NCBI GenBank assembly: GCA_001725415.1
Contig: MEGH01000021.1
Coordinates: 1 to 64,000, forward strand
Length of the DNA stretch: 64,000 nucleotides
Source: Pseudonocardia sp. SCN 73-27
Lineage (GTDB): Bacteria > Actinomycetota > Actinomycetes > Mycobacteriales > Pseudonocardiaceae
Reading direction: 5' to 3'
Every line of letters begins with the position of its first letter. Within the stretch, counting starts at the first letter, position 1. A program made the translations under genes and the position numbers. Positions 52,270 through 60,702 of the stretch are shown here, in pieces. The notes beneath the pieces are model-generated. The model saw only the letters and a program-made list of their open reading frames with translations. It had not been told where the DNA came from and searched no databases.

Positions 52270-53028
52270 CTACCCGTGCCTGCTGAGCAGGTGGGCGCGG
52301 TCGAGGAGCATCCGGCCCAGGGTGGGGATCCGCTCGTCGGTGAAGCGGGACCGGACGCCGGTGAGGGTCAGGGCGGACCGCGGGCGGCCCGCCCTGTCGA
52401 ACACGACGGCGGCGAGCCCCCAGCTACCCTCGACGAGCAGGCCGGGGTTGACCGAGTACCCGCGCTCCAGCGTGGCGCTCACCCGCGACCGCAACGCGTG
52501 CCGGGAGTGCGACCTGCCCCAGCGCGTCGTGAGATCGGTGGCGGCGATGTAGTCGCGCGCCTCGGAACCGGGCAGGTGGGCCAGTAGCGCGAGACCCGCG
52601 GAGGCGACGCCGAGCGGGAACCGGATGCCCTCGTACAGCACGTGCGAGCGCAGCGGGAAGCTGCCCTCGCACTCGGCGAGGCATACGGTCTCCCGGCCGC
52701 GCAGCACGGAGAAGTAGGCGCTCTCACCGGTCTGCTCGGCGAGATCGGCGAGGACGTCGCGGACGTGGCCGGTGACGTCGTAACGCGCCGCGGCCACCGT
52801 CCCGAGCAGGTACAGCTCGGGTCCGAGGTGCCACCGCCCGGTGTCGGCGTTGCGGTCGACGAAGCCCTGGTCGGCGAGATCGGTGAGGAGCCGGTGCGTC
52901 GTCGGGCGGGGCAGCCCGGTGTCCCTGGCGACCGCCGACGTCGTGGCGCCCGCCGTGTCGGTGGTCCCGAGCGTGCGCAGGACGAGCCCGACCTTGGCGA
53001 TCACCGACGTCCCGAGGGGTGCCTGCAT
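52270..53028 (-). CDS. IclR-family regulator
   Basis: 252 residues. The N-terminal HTH reads VGLVLRTLGTTDTAGATTSA then LPRPTTHRLLTDLADQGFVDR; the C-terminal effector domain includes YFSVLRGRETVCLAECEG, LGVASAGLALLAHLPGSEA and SALTLTGVRSRF. It is divergent from an HMG-CoA lyase gene, with a palindrome between them. It probably represses or activates the lyase/CoA-transferase genes in response to an organic acid. Confidence 0.9.
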   Translation of the reverse strand: MQAPLGTSVIAKVGLVLRTLGTTDTAGATTSAVARDTGLPRPTTHRLLTDLADQGFVDRNADTGRWHLGPELYLLGTVAAARYDVTGHVRDVLADLAEQTGESAYFSVLRGRETVCLAECEGSFPLRSHVLYEGIRFPLGVASAGLALLAHLPGSEARDYIAATDLTTRWGRSHSRHALRSRVSATLERGYSVNPGLLVEGSWGLAAVVFDRAGRPRSALTLTGVRSRFTDERIPTLGRMLLDRAHLLSRHG

Positions 53029-53069
53029 CGCCCACCATCCGTTCGTCCAGCGGTCGTCCCTACCTGATT

Positions 53070-53088
53070 ATGTCCACTGAGCGGACAT
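53070..53088. promoter_or_regulatory. candidate IclR operator
   Basis: ATGTCC-ACTGAGC-GGACAT is a 6-bp inverted repeat with a 7-base spacer, placed between the divergent IclR and HMG-CoA lyase genes. AT-rich TACCTGATTA adjoins it. Confidence 0.55.
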
Positions 53089-53179
53089 GTTGTGGAGGCC
53101 GGGGCGGTCGCCGGGATTCGCTGCGCGCGGTCGCTCGCACGACGCGACGACCGCGCACGAGCGCTGGGAGGCGGTGACG

Positions 53180-54109
53180 GTGGACTTCGGGGTCACGCCC
53201 TTCGACGGGCTGCCGCTGCCTCCGCGGGTCACGATCTGCGAGGTCGGTCCGCGCGACGGGTTGCAGAACGAGTCGACCGTGCTGCCGGTGGAGGTCAAGG
53301 CCGAGTTCGTGGACCGGCTCGTCGACGCCGGGCACACCGTGGTCGAGACGACGAGCATGGTGCACCCGAAGTGGGTTCCCCAGCTCGCCGACGCCGAGGA
53401 CCTGCTGCGCATGGTCGTTCCCGCGCCCGGGGTGCGGTACCCGGTGCTCGTTCCGAACGAGCGGGGGCTCGACCGCGCGCTCGACCTCGGGGTGCGTGAC
53501 ATCGCAGTGTTCGGCAGCGTCACCGAGACCTTCGCCCGGCGGAACCTCAACCGCGGTGTCGACGAGTCGCTGGAGATGTTCGCACCGGTCGTGGCCCGTG
53601 CCCGGGAGGCCGGGATGGAGGTGCGTGGCTACCTCTCGATGGTCTTCGGCGACCCGTGGGAGGGTCCCGTCGAGACCCGCCAGGTGGTCGCCGTCGCGAC
53701 CCGGATGATGGCGCTGGGCTGCACCGAACTCAGCCTCGGCGACACGATCGGGGTCGCCACACCCGGCCGGGTCGAGGACGTCCTCGACGCGCTGGTCGCG
53801 TCCGGGCTCGGCATCGACACGCTCGCGGTGCACTTCCACGACACCTACGGCCAGGCACTGAGCAACGCCCTGACCGCGCTGCGCCGCGGCGTCAGCCGGT
53901 TCGACACGTCCGCAGGCGGGCTGGGCGGGTGCCCCTACGCGGGCTCGGCCACCGGCAACCTCGCCACCGAGGACCTGCTCTGGCAGCTGCACGGGCTCGG
54001 CGTCGACACGGGCGTCGACCTGCAGCGGATGGTCGACACCAGCATCTGGCTGGCCGGGCGCCTCGGGCGCCCCAGCCCGTCCCGCACCGTCACCGCCTTC
54101 GCCGGCTGA
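53180..54109 (+). CDS. mvaB: hydroxymethylglutaryl-CoA lyase
   Basis: 309 residues; GTG 53180 selected for GGGAGG eight bases upstream (longer in-frame starts overlap the operator). RVTICEVGPRDGLQNE at the N-terminus and GLGGCPYAGSATGNLATED near the C-terminus (catalytic Cys loop) are the HMG-CoA lyase signature; VHFHDTYGQALSN carries metal-binding His residues. Splits HMG-CoA to acetyl-CoA and acetoacetate, or acts on a related acyl-CoA. The next genes encode a 3-oxoacid CoA-transferase, consistent with acetoacetate use. Confidence 0.9.
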   Translation: MDFGVTPFDGLPLPPRVTICEVGPRDGLQNESTVLPVEVKAEFVDRLVDAGHTVVETTSMVHPKWVPQLADAEDLLRMVVPAPGVRYPVLVPNERGLDRALDLGVRDIAVFGSVTETFARRNLNRGVDESLEMFAPVVARAREAGMEVRGYLSMVFGDPWEGPVETRQVVAVATRMMALGCTELSLGDTIGVATPGRVEDVLDALVASGLGIDTLAVHFHDTYGQALSNALTALRRGVSRFDTSAGGLGGCPYAGSATGNLATEDLLWQLHGLGVDTGVDLQRMVDTSIWLAGRLGRPSPSRTVTAFAG

Positions 54110-54141
54110 CCCGGCACCCACGACGACCAGGAAGGATCGAC

Positions 54142-54894
54142 ATGGACAAGGTGCTCGGCGCCGACGAGGCGCTCGCGGGCATCACCGACGGCGCCACCCT
54201 CGCCGTCGGCGGGTTCGGACTGTGCGGAATCCCGTCCACGCTCATCTCGACGCTCCACGCCCTCGGGGCCGGCGACCTGCAGGTCGTGTCCAACAACTGC
54301 GGCGTCGACGACTGGGGCCTGGGGATCCTGCTGTCCGACAAACGGATCAGCCGGGTGACCGGCTCCTACGTCGGGGAGAACAAGGAGTTCGCCCGCCAGT
54401 ACCTGTCCGGCGAGCTCGAGGTCGAGCTGTGCCCGCAGGGCACCCTGGCCGAGCGGCTGCGTGCGGGCGGCTGCGGCATCCCGGCCTTCTTCACCCCGGC
54501 CGGGGTCGGCAGCCAGATCGCCGACGGCGGCCTGCCCTGGCGCTACGCCCCCGACGGCTCGGTCGCGGTCGCGTCGCCCGCCAAGGAGGTCCGCGACTTC
54601 GGCGGGGTCCCGCACGTGCTCGAGGAGGCGATCGTCACCGACTTCGCCCTCGTCGCGGCGGCCAAGGGCGACCGGTACGGCAACCTCGTGTTCGACAAGA
54701 CCGCGCAGAACTTCAACCCGCTGTGCGCCATGGCCGGACGGGTCACGATCGCCGAGGTACAGGAGCTCGTCGAACCCGGAGAGCTCGATCCCGCGGGGAT
54801 CCATCTGCCGGGGGTGTTCGTGCAGCACGTCGTCCACGCACCCGACGTGGAGAAGCGCATCGAGAAGATCACGGTCACGGAGGTCGTGCGATGA
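54142..54894 (+). CDS. scoA: 3-oxoacid CoA-transferase, subunit A
   Basis: 250 residues; GGAAGGA ribosome site. ITDGATLAVGGFGLCGIPSTL and SNNCGVDDWGLGILL are typical of the alpha subunit, with VASPAKEVRDFGG and GNLVFDKTAQNFNPLCAMAG. It transfers CoA between succinyl-CoA and acetoacetate or similar acids. Its stop overlaps the start of the first mini-ORF rather than subunit B directly. Confidence 0.93.
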   Translation: MDKVLGADEALAGITDGATLAVGGFGLCGIPSTLISTLHALGAGDLQVVSNNCGVDDWGLGILLSDKRISRVTGSYVGENKEFARQYLSGELEVELCPQGTLAERLRAGGCGIPAFFTPAGVGSQIADGGLPWRYAPDGSVAVASPAKEVRDFGGVPHVLEEAIVTDFALVAAAKGDRYGNLVFDKTAQNFNPLCAMAGRVTIAEVQELVEPGELDPAGIHLPGVFVQHVVHAPDVEKRIEKITVTEVVR

Positions 54895-54971
54895 GCGAGC
54901 TTGCGAGCGAATCAATGTCACAGCGTCCTTGCGCGAAGCGCCGTCCGAGCGTCAGCGAGGGCGAGCGATGA
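54891..54971 (+). CDS. coupled mini-ORF 1
   Basis: 26 residues starting [11 protein letters not shown] and ending VSEGER. The ATG overlaps the scoA stop (ATGA) and its own TGA overlaps the next mini-ORF's ATG. It is too short for a fold and is probably a translational bridge rather than a working protein. Confidence 0.4.
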   Translation: MSELASESMSQRPCAKRRPSVSEGER

Positions 54972-55044
54972 GCGAGCTTGCGAGCGAATCAATGTCACGG
55001 CGTCCTTGTGCGAAGCGCCGTCCGAGCGTCAGCGAGGGCAAGCG
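54891..55044 (+). repeat. two tandem 77-bp copies between scoA and scoB
   Basis: Copy one 54891-54967, copy two 54968-55044; they differ at only a few positions. Each begins ATGAGCGAGC and ends just before another ATGA. Composition (GAGCGAGC, GCGAAGCGCC) is somewhat lower in GC than the surroundings. The style is that of dispersed actinobacterial repeats, but that needs a genome check. Confidence 0.9.
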
Positions 55045-55048
55045 ATGA
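54968..55048 (+). CDS. coupled mini-ORF 2
   Basis: 26 residues, almost the same as mini-ORF 1 ([11 protein letters not shown] to VSEGKR). The stop overlaps the scoB ATG at 55045. Together the two copies keep an unbroken ATGA chain from scoA to scoB. Confidence 0.4.
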   Translation: MSELASESMSRRPCAKRRPSVSEGKR

Positions 55049-55686
55049 GTTTGTCCCGCAACCAGATGGCCGCGCGTGCCGCCGCGGAGCTGCGTGACGG
55101 CGAGTACGTCAACCTCGGCATCGGCCTGCCCACGCTCATCCCCGGGTTCCTGCCCGAGGACGTGCACGTGGTGCTGCACAGCGAGAACGGCATCCTCGGC
55201 ACCGGCCCGTACCCGGCGCCCGACGACGTCGACCCCGACCTGATCAACGCCGGCAAGGAGACCGTGACGATCCGGCCGGGCGCGTCGTTCTTCGACTCCG
55301 CGCTGTCGTTCGGGATCATCCGCGGCGGCCACCTCGACGTCGCCGTCCTGGGGGCGATGCAGGTCTCGGAGAAGGGCGACCTGTCGAACTGGGCCGTGCC
55401 CGGGAAGATGGTCAAGGGCATGGGCGGGGCGATGGACCTGGTCCACGGGGCCCGGCGCGTCATCGTGCTGATGGAGCACACCGCCAAGGACGGGTCCCCG
55501 AAGATCCTGCGCGAGAACACGTTGCCCTACACCGGGATGGGCGTGGTGAACCGGATCATCACCGACCTCGCCGTCCTCGACGTCACCGACGAAGGGCTCG
55601 TGCTCGTCGAGACCGCGCCGGGGGTCACCGAGGACGAGGTACTCGCGGCGACCGACGCACCCGTGAGAACGTCGACGGTGGTGTGA
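55045..55686 (+). CDS. scoB: 3-oxoacid CoA-transferase, subunit B
   Basis: 213 residues. [15 protein letters not shown], then [14 protein letters not shown] with the catalytic Glu (SENG), and [21 protein letters not shown] are diagnostic of the beta subunit. Partner of the upstream A subunit. Translation start depends on the preceding mini-ORF overlap; the GAGGGCAAGCG before it gives a modest ribosome site. Followed by a DehI-family gene 26 bases on. Confidence 0.93.
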   Translation: MSLSRNQMAARAAAELRDGEYVNLGIGLPTLIPGFLPEDVHVVLHSENGILGTGPYPAPDDVDPDLINAGKETVTIRPGASFFDSALSFGIIRGGHLDVAVLGAMQVSEKGDLSNWAVPGKMVKGMGGAMDLVHGARRVIVLMEHTAKDGSPKILRENTLPYTGMGVVNRIITDLAVLDVTDEGLVLVETAPGVTEDEVLAATDAPVRTSTVV

Positions 55687-55712
55687 GGGCCTGCAACACG
55701 AGGAGCGTCGAC

Positions 55713-56591
55713 ATGACCGCCGATCCGATCCCCGCGATCCGTGAGGAGGAGGCGGTCGGCGACACCGCGGAGATCTTCGCGGACCTGCGCGCCACGCTCG
55801 GGCTGCCGTTCGTCAACCTGATCTGGCGGCACCTGGCGACCGTTCCCGGTGCGCTGCAAGCGGTCTGGCCCGCGGTCAGACCGTTGTACCTGACCGCGGA
55901 GCTGGCCGCCCGGTCGGCCGGGATCGGCGCCGGTGCCCGGCCCGGCGGGGTCGAGCCGGTGCCCCGCGAGGCGTGGTCGGCGCTGGGCGTCGACGAGGTC
56001 GCCCGGCGTGACGTCGCCGGTCTGGTCGACGCCTACAACCGGGCGAACTCGACGAACTTCCTCGTCTTCACCACGATCGACGTCCTCGTGCGGGGCGGCC
56101 GCGGACCGGGTGGCCGCGCGCGGACGGGGAACGGGGACACGGCGCCGGTGGCCGTGCCGGTCGCGGCGCCCGCCGCGGCGTTTCCGCCGCTCCCGCCGAT
56201 GGATGCGTTGTCCCCGGACCTCCAGGCGCTCGTCCTCGCATGCGACGAGCTGGGGAGGCTGGGTGCGAGCGCCGCCCACGCCAGCCTCTATCGGCACCTC
56301 GCGCTGTGGCCGCCGTTCCTGGCGACCGCGTATGTCGCACTGTCGCCCCTGCACCGGTCCGGTGCACTGCAGGCTGCCCAGCGTGACCTGATCGAGGTCG
56401 CGCGATCGGCCGTCGTGGACGAGCTGGTCCCGCTGCTGCCGCAGGCCCGCCTCGCCGTGGACGACGACGTCCGCGCGCGGATCGGTCCGGTCGTCGAGGA
56501 GTTCGCGACGATCATGATCGGCCGCATGGTGGTCGCAGGCGCGGTGATGCGCGCCCTCCTGCCCGACCCGGACGACCACGCGGCGGGGTGA
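55713..56591 (+). CDS. DehI-family protein (haloacid dehalogenase-like)
   Basis: 292 residues; GAGGAG ribosome site. PIPAIREEEAVGDTAEIFADLRATLGLPFVNLIWRHLAT matches the opening repeat of DehI enzymes, and SLYRHLALWPPFLATAYVALSPL the matching part of the second pseudo-repeat. DehI removes halide from 2-halo acids without a covalent ester; many relatives lack proven activity. It lies close behind scoB on the same strand, so it may belong to the same acid-catabolic operon. Confidence 0.72.
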   Translation: MTADPIPAIREEEAVGDTAEIFADLRATLGLPFVNLIWRHLATVPGALQAVWPAVRPLYLTAELAARSAGIGAGARPGGVEPVPREAWSALGVDEVARRDVAGLVDAYNRANSTNFLVFTTIDVLVRGGRGPGGRARTGNGDTAPVAVPVAAPAAAFPPLPPMDALSPDLQALVLACDELGRLGASAAHASLYRHLALWPPFLATAYVALSPLHRSGALQAAQRDLIEVARSAVVDELVPLLPQARLAVDDDVRARIGPVVEEFATIMIGRMVVAGAVMRALLPDPDDHAAG

Positions 56592-56648
56592 CCGGCCGGT
56601 TCGGTCGTCACCTGTGGCGCGTCGGCCGACGGAGGGCCGCGGCCGTCA

Positions 56649-57767
56649 TCAGGTCGTGACGAGGTGTGTCGCGTCCGCGGCGTCGAGCACCACCGACCGC
56701 AGGTCCTGGGTCCGGGCGTGCACCGCCCGCTGGCGCTCCGCGCCGGTGCCACGACGCGTCACCGCGTCGATCAGTTCGGTCACGACGTCGAGGTCGCCCG
56801 CCGCGGACAGTGCCGGCCCGACATGGGCGACCAGGTCGTCGACGACACTGCGGGCCGGAGCCGGCTCCCACGTCCCGGGGCGGACCAGCTCGCCCGTCAT
56901 GCCGGACCGGCCCGCCCGCCATGCCGCGAGGCGCAGCACCTCCGTCGGCACCGGGTCGGGGCCGATACCGGCGCGCCACTCGTCGGCCGCGGTGTCGACG
57001 AGCGCCCGCACGAGGGCGGCGACCAGCACGGCGTCGTCGGGGTCGCGGCAGACATCGGCCACCCGGATCTCGACGGTCGGGTGCCTGCGGGAGAGCCGGG
57101 CGTCGAAGTAGACCATCCCCTCGTCGAGCAGCGTGCCGGTCCCGAGCATCGCCCGTTCCACCTCGGTGTAGCGCTCCGCGGTCCCGAACAGGGAGTACGG
57201 CCCGGCCGACGGCCAGCGAGACCACACCTGGCTGCGGTAGCTCGCGTAGTTCGAGTCCTCGCCGTTCCAGAACGGCGAGTTCACCGACAGGGCGGCGAGC
57301 ACGGCCAGCCACGGCCGCATCCGGTCGAGCACGGCCACGCCTTCGTCGGCGCTCGCGACTCCGACGTGGACGTGGCAGCCGCACATCAGTTGCTCGTGGG
57401 CGGTCCGGCCGAACCGTTCGACGATGCGCCGGGTCCGTGCGCCCGGGGAGACGGTCGGTTCGACGGCGAGGGGATAGGTGGCCAGCGCGACGGGCACGAC
57501 GCTCGCGCTCTCGGCGATCCGTCGCGCGTCGGCGCGACGGTCGACGACCTCGGCGCGCAGCTCGTCCAGGGTGTGGCTGGGACGGGTGCCCGTCTCCAGC
57601 TGCTCGCGGTGGAGCTCGGAGGTGAGCTCGCCGCCCTCGTCGTCCGGCGCGCCGGCCGTCTCGCGCTCGGCCTTGTCGATCCGCAGGACCGTGCTCGCGA
57701 CGGCGGCGGCCGCGGCGGTGTCCGGGTCGACGAGCACGAACTCTTCCTCGATGCCGACGGAGCGCAC
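56649..57767 (-). CDS. YbdK-type carboxylate-amine ligase (glutamate-cysteine ligase-like)
   Basis: 372 residues; GTG 57767 after AAAGGACG. VGIEEEFVLVDPDT opens the GCS2 fold; CGCHVHVGVASADEGV and EIRVADVCRD supply metal- and ATP-binding residues; SVNSPFWNGEDSNYASYRSQVWSRWP is typical. Family members form gamma-Glu-type bonds; actinobacteria use mycothiol rather than glutathione, so the amine partner is uncertain. Monocistronic, convergent with the DehI-family gene. Confidence 0.85.
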   Translation of the reverse strand: MRSVGIEEEFVLVDPDTAAAAAVASTVLRIDKAERETAGAPDDEGGELTSELHREQLETGTRPSHTLDELRAEVVDRRADARRIAESASVVPVALATYPLAVEPTVSPGARTRRIVERFGRTAHEQLMCGCHVHVGVASADEGVAVLDRMRPWLAVLAALSVNSPFWNGEDSNYASYRSQVWSRWPSAGPYSLFGTAERYTEVERAMLGTGTLLDEGMVYFDARLSRRHPTVEIRVADVCRDPDDAVLVAALVRALVDTAADEWRAGIGPDPVPTEVLRLAAWRAGRSGMTGELVRPGTWEPAPARSVVDDLVAHVGPALSAAGDLDVVTELIDAVTRRGTGAERQRAVHARTQDLRSVVLDAADATHLVTT

Positions 57768-57977
57768 CGGCGTCCTTTCGGACGGAGCCCGTGCCGGACT
57801 CCGCAACGTTCGGGCCGCGCCGGGCCGGCGCGGCAGGCGGGGACCCGGCGGGGACGACCTCGCGTGGCGGGGATCGCGTCGGCCGGGTCCGGTGTCGAGA
57901 CGACCGTTCCCCGCCGCCCGGCCGGACAAACCGCGCTCCGGCGCACCCCGCGACCGGCGTCGACGGACGGTCGGACC

Positions 57978-58057
57978 GGGACGGTCAGGCGGGAACGGTC
58001 AGGCGGGAACGGTCAGGCGGGAACGGTCAGGCGGGAACGGTCAGGCGGGAACGGTCA
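57978..58057. repeat. 14-bp tandem repeat overlapping a gene end
   Basis: Four exact copies of GGGAACGGTCAGGC (57991-58046), with a 13-bp variant before (57978-57990) and a partial copy after (58047-58057). The last copies contain the stop and final codons of the RsbW-like gene on the reverse strand. Confidence 0.95.
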
Positions 58058-58424
58058 TCGCCGGGAGGACGACGTCAGCGACGACCGTCTTCCCGGAGCC
58101 GTTGCGCCGGAACGACCACCTCGACGACAGGTGCTCGACCATCTGCAGGCCGCGGCCACGTTCGGCGGTCGTGTCGTGGGGCTGCAGGCGCGGTGCCTCC
58201 GACGACCCGTCGGTCAGCTCGATCCGCAGGCTTCCCGGGCTCAGGGTCGCCGTGAGGCTGAACGGGGTGTGGGCATGGTCGACGGCGTTGCACGCCAGCT
58301 CGTTGGCGATCAGCAACGCGTCCTCCGCGGCGTCCGCGTCGACCTGGCACCGGTCGAGAAAGGCGCGCATGTCGCGCCGGACCTGGACGCAGGACTCGCG
58401 ATCGGGCCGGTAGCGGTGTCGCAT
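58041..58424 (-). CDS. RsbW-like ATP-binding protein
   Basis: 127 residues; ATG 58424 behind GGGAGGAA. ALLIANELACNAVDHAHTPF is the N box of a histidine-kinase-like ATPase, and ERGRGLQMVEHLSSRW the G box; the fold is that of anti-sigma factor/serine kinase RsbW relatives. Its C-terminus (TVPA-stop) lies inside a 14-bp repeat array, so array changes would alter the protein end. Partner sigma factor or antagonist not in view. Confidence 0.85.
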   Translation of the reverse strand: MRHRYRPDRESCVQVRRDMRAFLDRCQVDADAAEDALLIANELACNAVDHAHTPFSLTATLSPGSLRIELTDGSSEAPRLQPHDTTAERGRGLQMVEHLSSRWSFRRNGSGKTVVADVVLPAMTVPA

Positions 58425-58549
58425 GCGCGTTCCTCCCATCGTCACGGTCGGGATGCGGGGAGCCGGGGTTCAGGAGCGGGATGCCCCGGTGAGGATCCCC
58501 GCAAACCGCGGGCTGCATCCCCGGCCGTGGGACGGGTAGGTGACCACCC

Positions 58550-58738
58550 ATGGATGATCCGAAGGACAGGGACGGCTCGACGCACGTCGACGACCCGATG
58601 CTCGAGGGCGAGGAGGTCGTCGCGGGGCGGGAGATCGTCCGTGGCGACGGCCCGGAGCGGGGAGAGGGCCCGCTCGAGGAGAACGGTGGGCCCGGCAGCG
58701 ACCCGGGTGGGGGTCCGGGCAGCCTGGGGGAACGGTAG
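58550..58738 (+). CDS. small acidic Gly-rich protein, 62 aa
   Basis: ATG 58550. The 62 residues (MDDPKDRDGSTHVDDPMLEGEE at the start, a GSDPGGGPGS tail) are mostly Asp, Glu and Gly and probably disordered. Only a weak ribosome site (TAGGTG) is visible. Unknown function; the coding call rests on codon pattern. Confidence 0.45.
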   Translation: MDDPKDRDGSTHVDDPMLEGEEVVAGREIVRGDGPERGEGPLEENGGPGSDPGGGPGSLGER

Positions 58739-58897
58739 GACCGGTCCCCGGACGGGCTCCGTGCGGTGTCGGAGCGAGCCTGTCGCAGTGAGGTGCCGAA
58801 CCGATCCTGGCTCGGGCGTCGAACATCTCGTCGTCGGCCGGGGGTGAGAGGGGTCTCGGGCCCTCGGCCGGCACCTCGTCGTTGTCGAGCGGACCTC

Positions 58898-58924
58898 GCC
58901 CGCCCGACCCGTCGGCGGGCGGGC
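58898..58924 (-). terminator. imperfect hairpin downstream of the 79-aa gene
   Basis: GCCCGCCCGAC (58898-58908) pairs with GTCGG-C-GGGCGGGC just downstream with one bulged base. It sits right after the stop of the reverse-strand gene at 58935. Confidence 0.4.
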
Positions 58925-58934
58925 GCGTCCGCCG

Positions 58935-59174
58935 TCAGCTCGTGCTCCCGGTGTCCTCATCGTCCGTCAGCTCGCGCAGGAGCTCGTGGCACCGAGCCGC
59001 ACGCCGCGAGTCCTCATCCATGACCTGTTCGAAGAACGTGGCGACGTCCTCGTCGCCGGCGTTGCGTGCGTCGCGGACGTGCTGGCCGTAGTCGTGCCCG
59101 GCCTTGAGCGAGTGGTACCGGACCGAGATGAGGTCGAACATCACGTCGCTGAAGCCGGTCTCACCGGTTGTCAT
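58935..59174 (-). CDS. small helical hypothetical protein, 79 aa
   Basis: ATG 59174 after GGAGAGGCGG. DVMFDLISVRYHSLKAGHDYGQHVRDARNAGDEDVATFFEQVM then a helix RRAARCHELLRELTDDED. The paired E/D and H residues (H..DYGQH, E..MDED) could form a small helical bundle, but there is no recognised family. Preceded by a divergent TupA-like gene. Confidence 0.7.
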   Translation of the reverse strand: MTTGETGFSDVMFDLISVRYHSLKAGHDYGQHVRDARNAGDEDVATFFEQVMDEDSRRAARCHELLRELTDDEDTGSTS

Positions 59175-59328
59175 CGTCGTACCGCCTCTCCGCCGGGACC
59201 CTCGGCCGGGGCACACCGACCCACCGCGGCCGGCCCTCGATCCGCACGTCACTCCTCGGCGGGTTTCGAACGGGCGCGTCCCGGCAATGATCGGGAGCCG
59301 CCGTCGACCGACCACAGAGGAGTGTGCC

Positions 59329-60246
59329 GTGACCAGCGGGCCCGACGCCGTCCCCGCGCCACGGATTCGTCGGCGTGAGCGGAGCCGCCTCGTGCGCCTG
59401 GTCCGGTTGTGGCGAACCAGGGACCCCCGTGGTTTCCGGGAGAAGGTGCGCTACAAGATGCTGCGCGACCACCGCGCGCTCGTGGTGACCTTCGCCGACA
59501 AGGCCGCGGTGCGCGGGTATGTCGCCGAGGTGGTCGGGGAGCGCTACCTGCCGCGGGTGTACACGATCGTCGACGACCCGGCTGCGCTCCGCGACGTCGA
59601 GCTCCCCGCCGCGTACGTGGTCAAACCGACGCACGGCAGCGGGGCGGCGATCGTCGTCTCCGACTCGGCCCCACCCGACGCGCGGCTGCCCACCGACCCG
59701 GGGAGCTGGGTGTACCGGCACGTGCGGCCCGGGTTCGCCGACCGCGAGGACGTCGTCGGCATCTGTCGCGGCTGGCTGGCCCAGCTCTACGGCCAGGGAC
59801 CGAACCGGGAGTGGGTCTACGGGCAGGTGCCGCGCCGGATCCTCGTCGAGGAGCTGCTGGTCGGTGTCGACGGCGAGGTGCCGGCCGACCACAAGTTCTT
59901 CGTCTTCCACGGACGGTGCCACTTCGTACAGGTCGACGGGGGACGCTTCGGTCGGCGCACCCAGGACTTCTTCCGGCCGGACTGGGAGCGCCTCCCGCTC
60001 AGCGGGGGACCACCCTGGGCGGAGCCCGAGCCGGCGAAACCGGCGGGACTGACCGAGATGATCGCGGTGGCCGAGCGGCTGGGCGCGGAGACCGATTTCG
60101 TGCGCGTCGACCTCTACGACCTCGACGGGAGGGTGGTGGTCGGGGAGCTGACGAGCTTTCCCGCAGGCGGCGACAGCCCGTTCGACCCGGAGAGCTTCGA
60201 CGAAGAGTTCGGCCGGCCGTGGACCGTGCCCCGGCGCTATCGGTGA
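59329..60246 (+). CDS. TupA-like ATP-grasp protein
   Basis: 305 residues; GTG 59329 behind GAGGAG. The start region (FREKVRYKMLRDHRALVVTFADKAAVRGYVAEVVGE, YLPRVYTIVDDP), AAYVVKPTHGSGAAIVVSD (ATP-binding Lys and Gly loop) and RRILVEELLVGVDGEVPADHKFFVFHGRC are typical of the TupA-like family, named from teichuronopeptide synthesis. It probably joins an amino acid or sugar in cell-surface polymer synthesis. No glycan gene is beside it. Confidence 0.85.
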   Translation: MTSGPDAVPAPRIRRRERSRLVRLVRLWRTRDPRGFREKVRYKMLRDHRALVVTFADKAAVRGYVAEVVGERYLPRVYTIVDDPAALRDVELPAAYVVKPTHGSGAAIVVSDSAPPDARLPTDPGSWVYRHVRPGFADREDVVGICRGWLAQLYGQGPNREWVYGQVPRRILVEELLVGVDGEVPADHKFFVFHGRCHFVQVDGGRFGRRTQDFFRPDWERLPLSGGPPWAEPEPAKPAGLTEMIAVAERLGAETDFVRVDLYDLDGRVVVGELTSFPAGGDSPFDPESFDEEFGRPWTVPRRYR

Positions 60247-60702
60247 GGCGTGCCGGGTCGCCGGCGCGGCACTGCGCCGTCGTCGTCGTGGGCCTACCGT
60301 CGGACGGCGCACCAGCACACGGTCGCAACGGCAGTAGCAGACGGATGGCCGATCCCGTCCACGTCCGCGACCCCCGCGGATCCGCGGACCTGCGCGACGA
60401 CGCCGCAAGGGACCGCGACGACCGCGCGGCGCGGCGTGACGTCGGTTCCGTCGACCGGGACGGCGCGGCCCGTATCCGTGACGACCGAGCGCGGACCCGC
60501 GGCGTCGAGGCGGACCTGCATCGTCACGACGTGCTCCTCGACCCGTTCGGCCGACCCCGGCGTGCGCGTCCGGCGCAAGTGCACCCTCCGAGCAGGGCAA
60601 CTTCGCTCCGGGGGCCCGCGCACCCGGGTCTTCCCCGCTTGGGCTCCCGGGCGTCGGGAAAGCGGTGGGGGACAGACGTCCGACCGACGAAGGAAGCGCA
60701 TC
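60247..60702 (+). other. intergenic stretch with possible N-terminal relic
   Basis: From an ATG near 60346 a frame reads RDPRGSADLRDDAARDRDDRAARRD, then DRDGAARIRDDRA. This Arg/Asp/Ala heptad style resembles the N-terminal coiled region of actinobacterial GGDEF or sensor proteins, but it degrades after about 80 codons without a domain. Likely a remnant or chance; no other gene is seen here. Confidence 0.25.
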
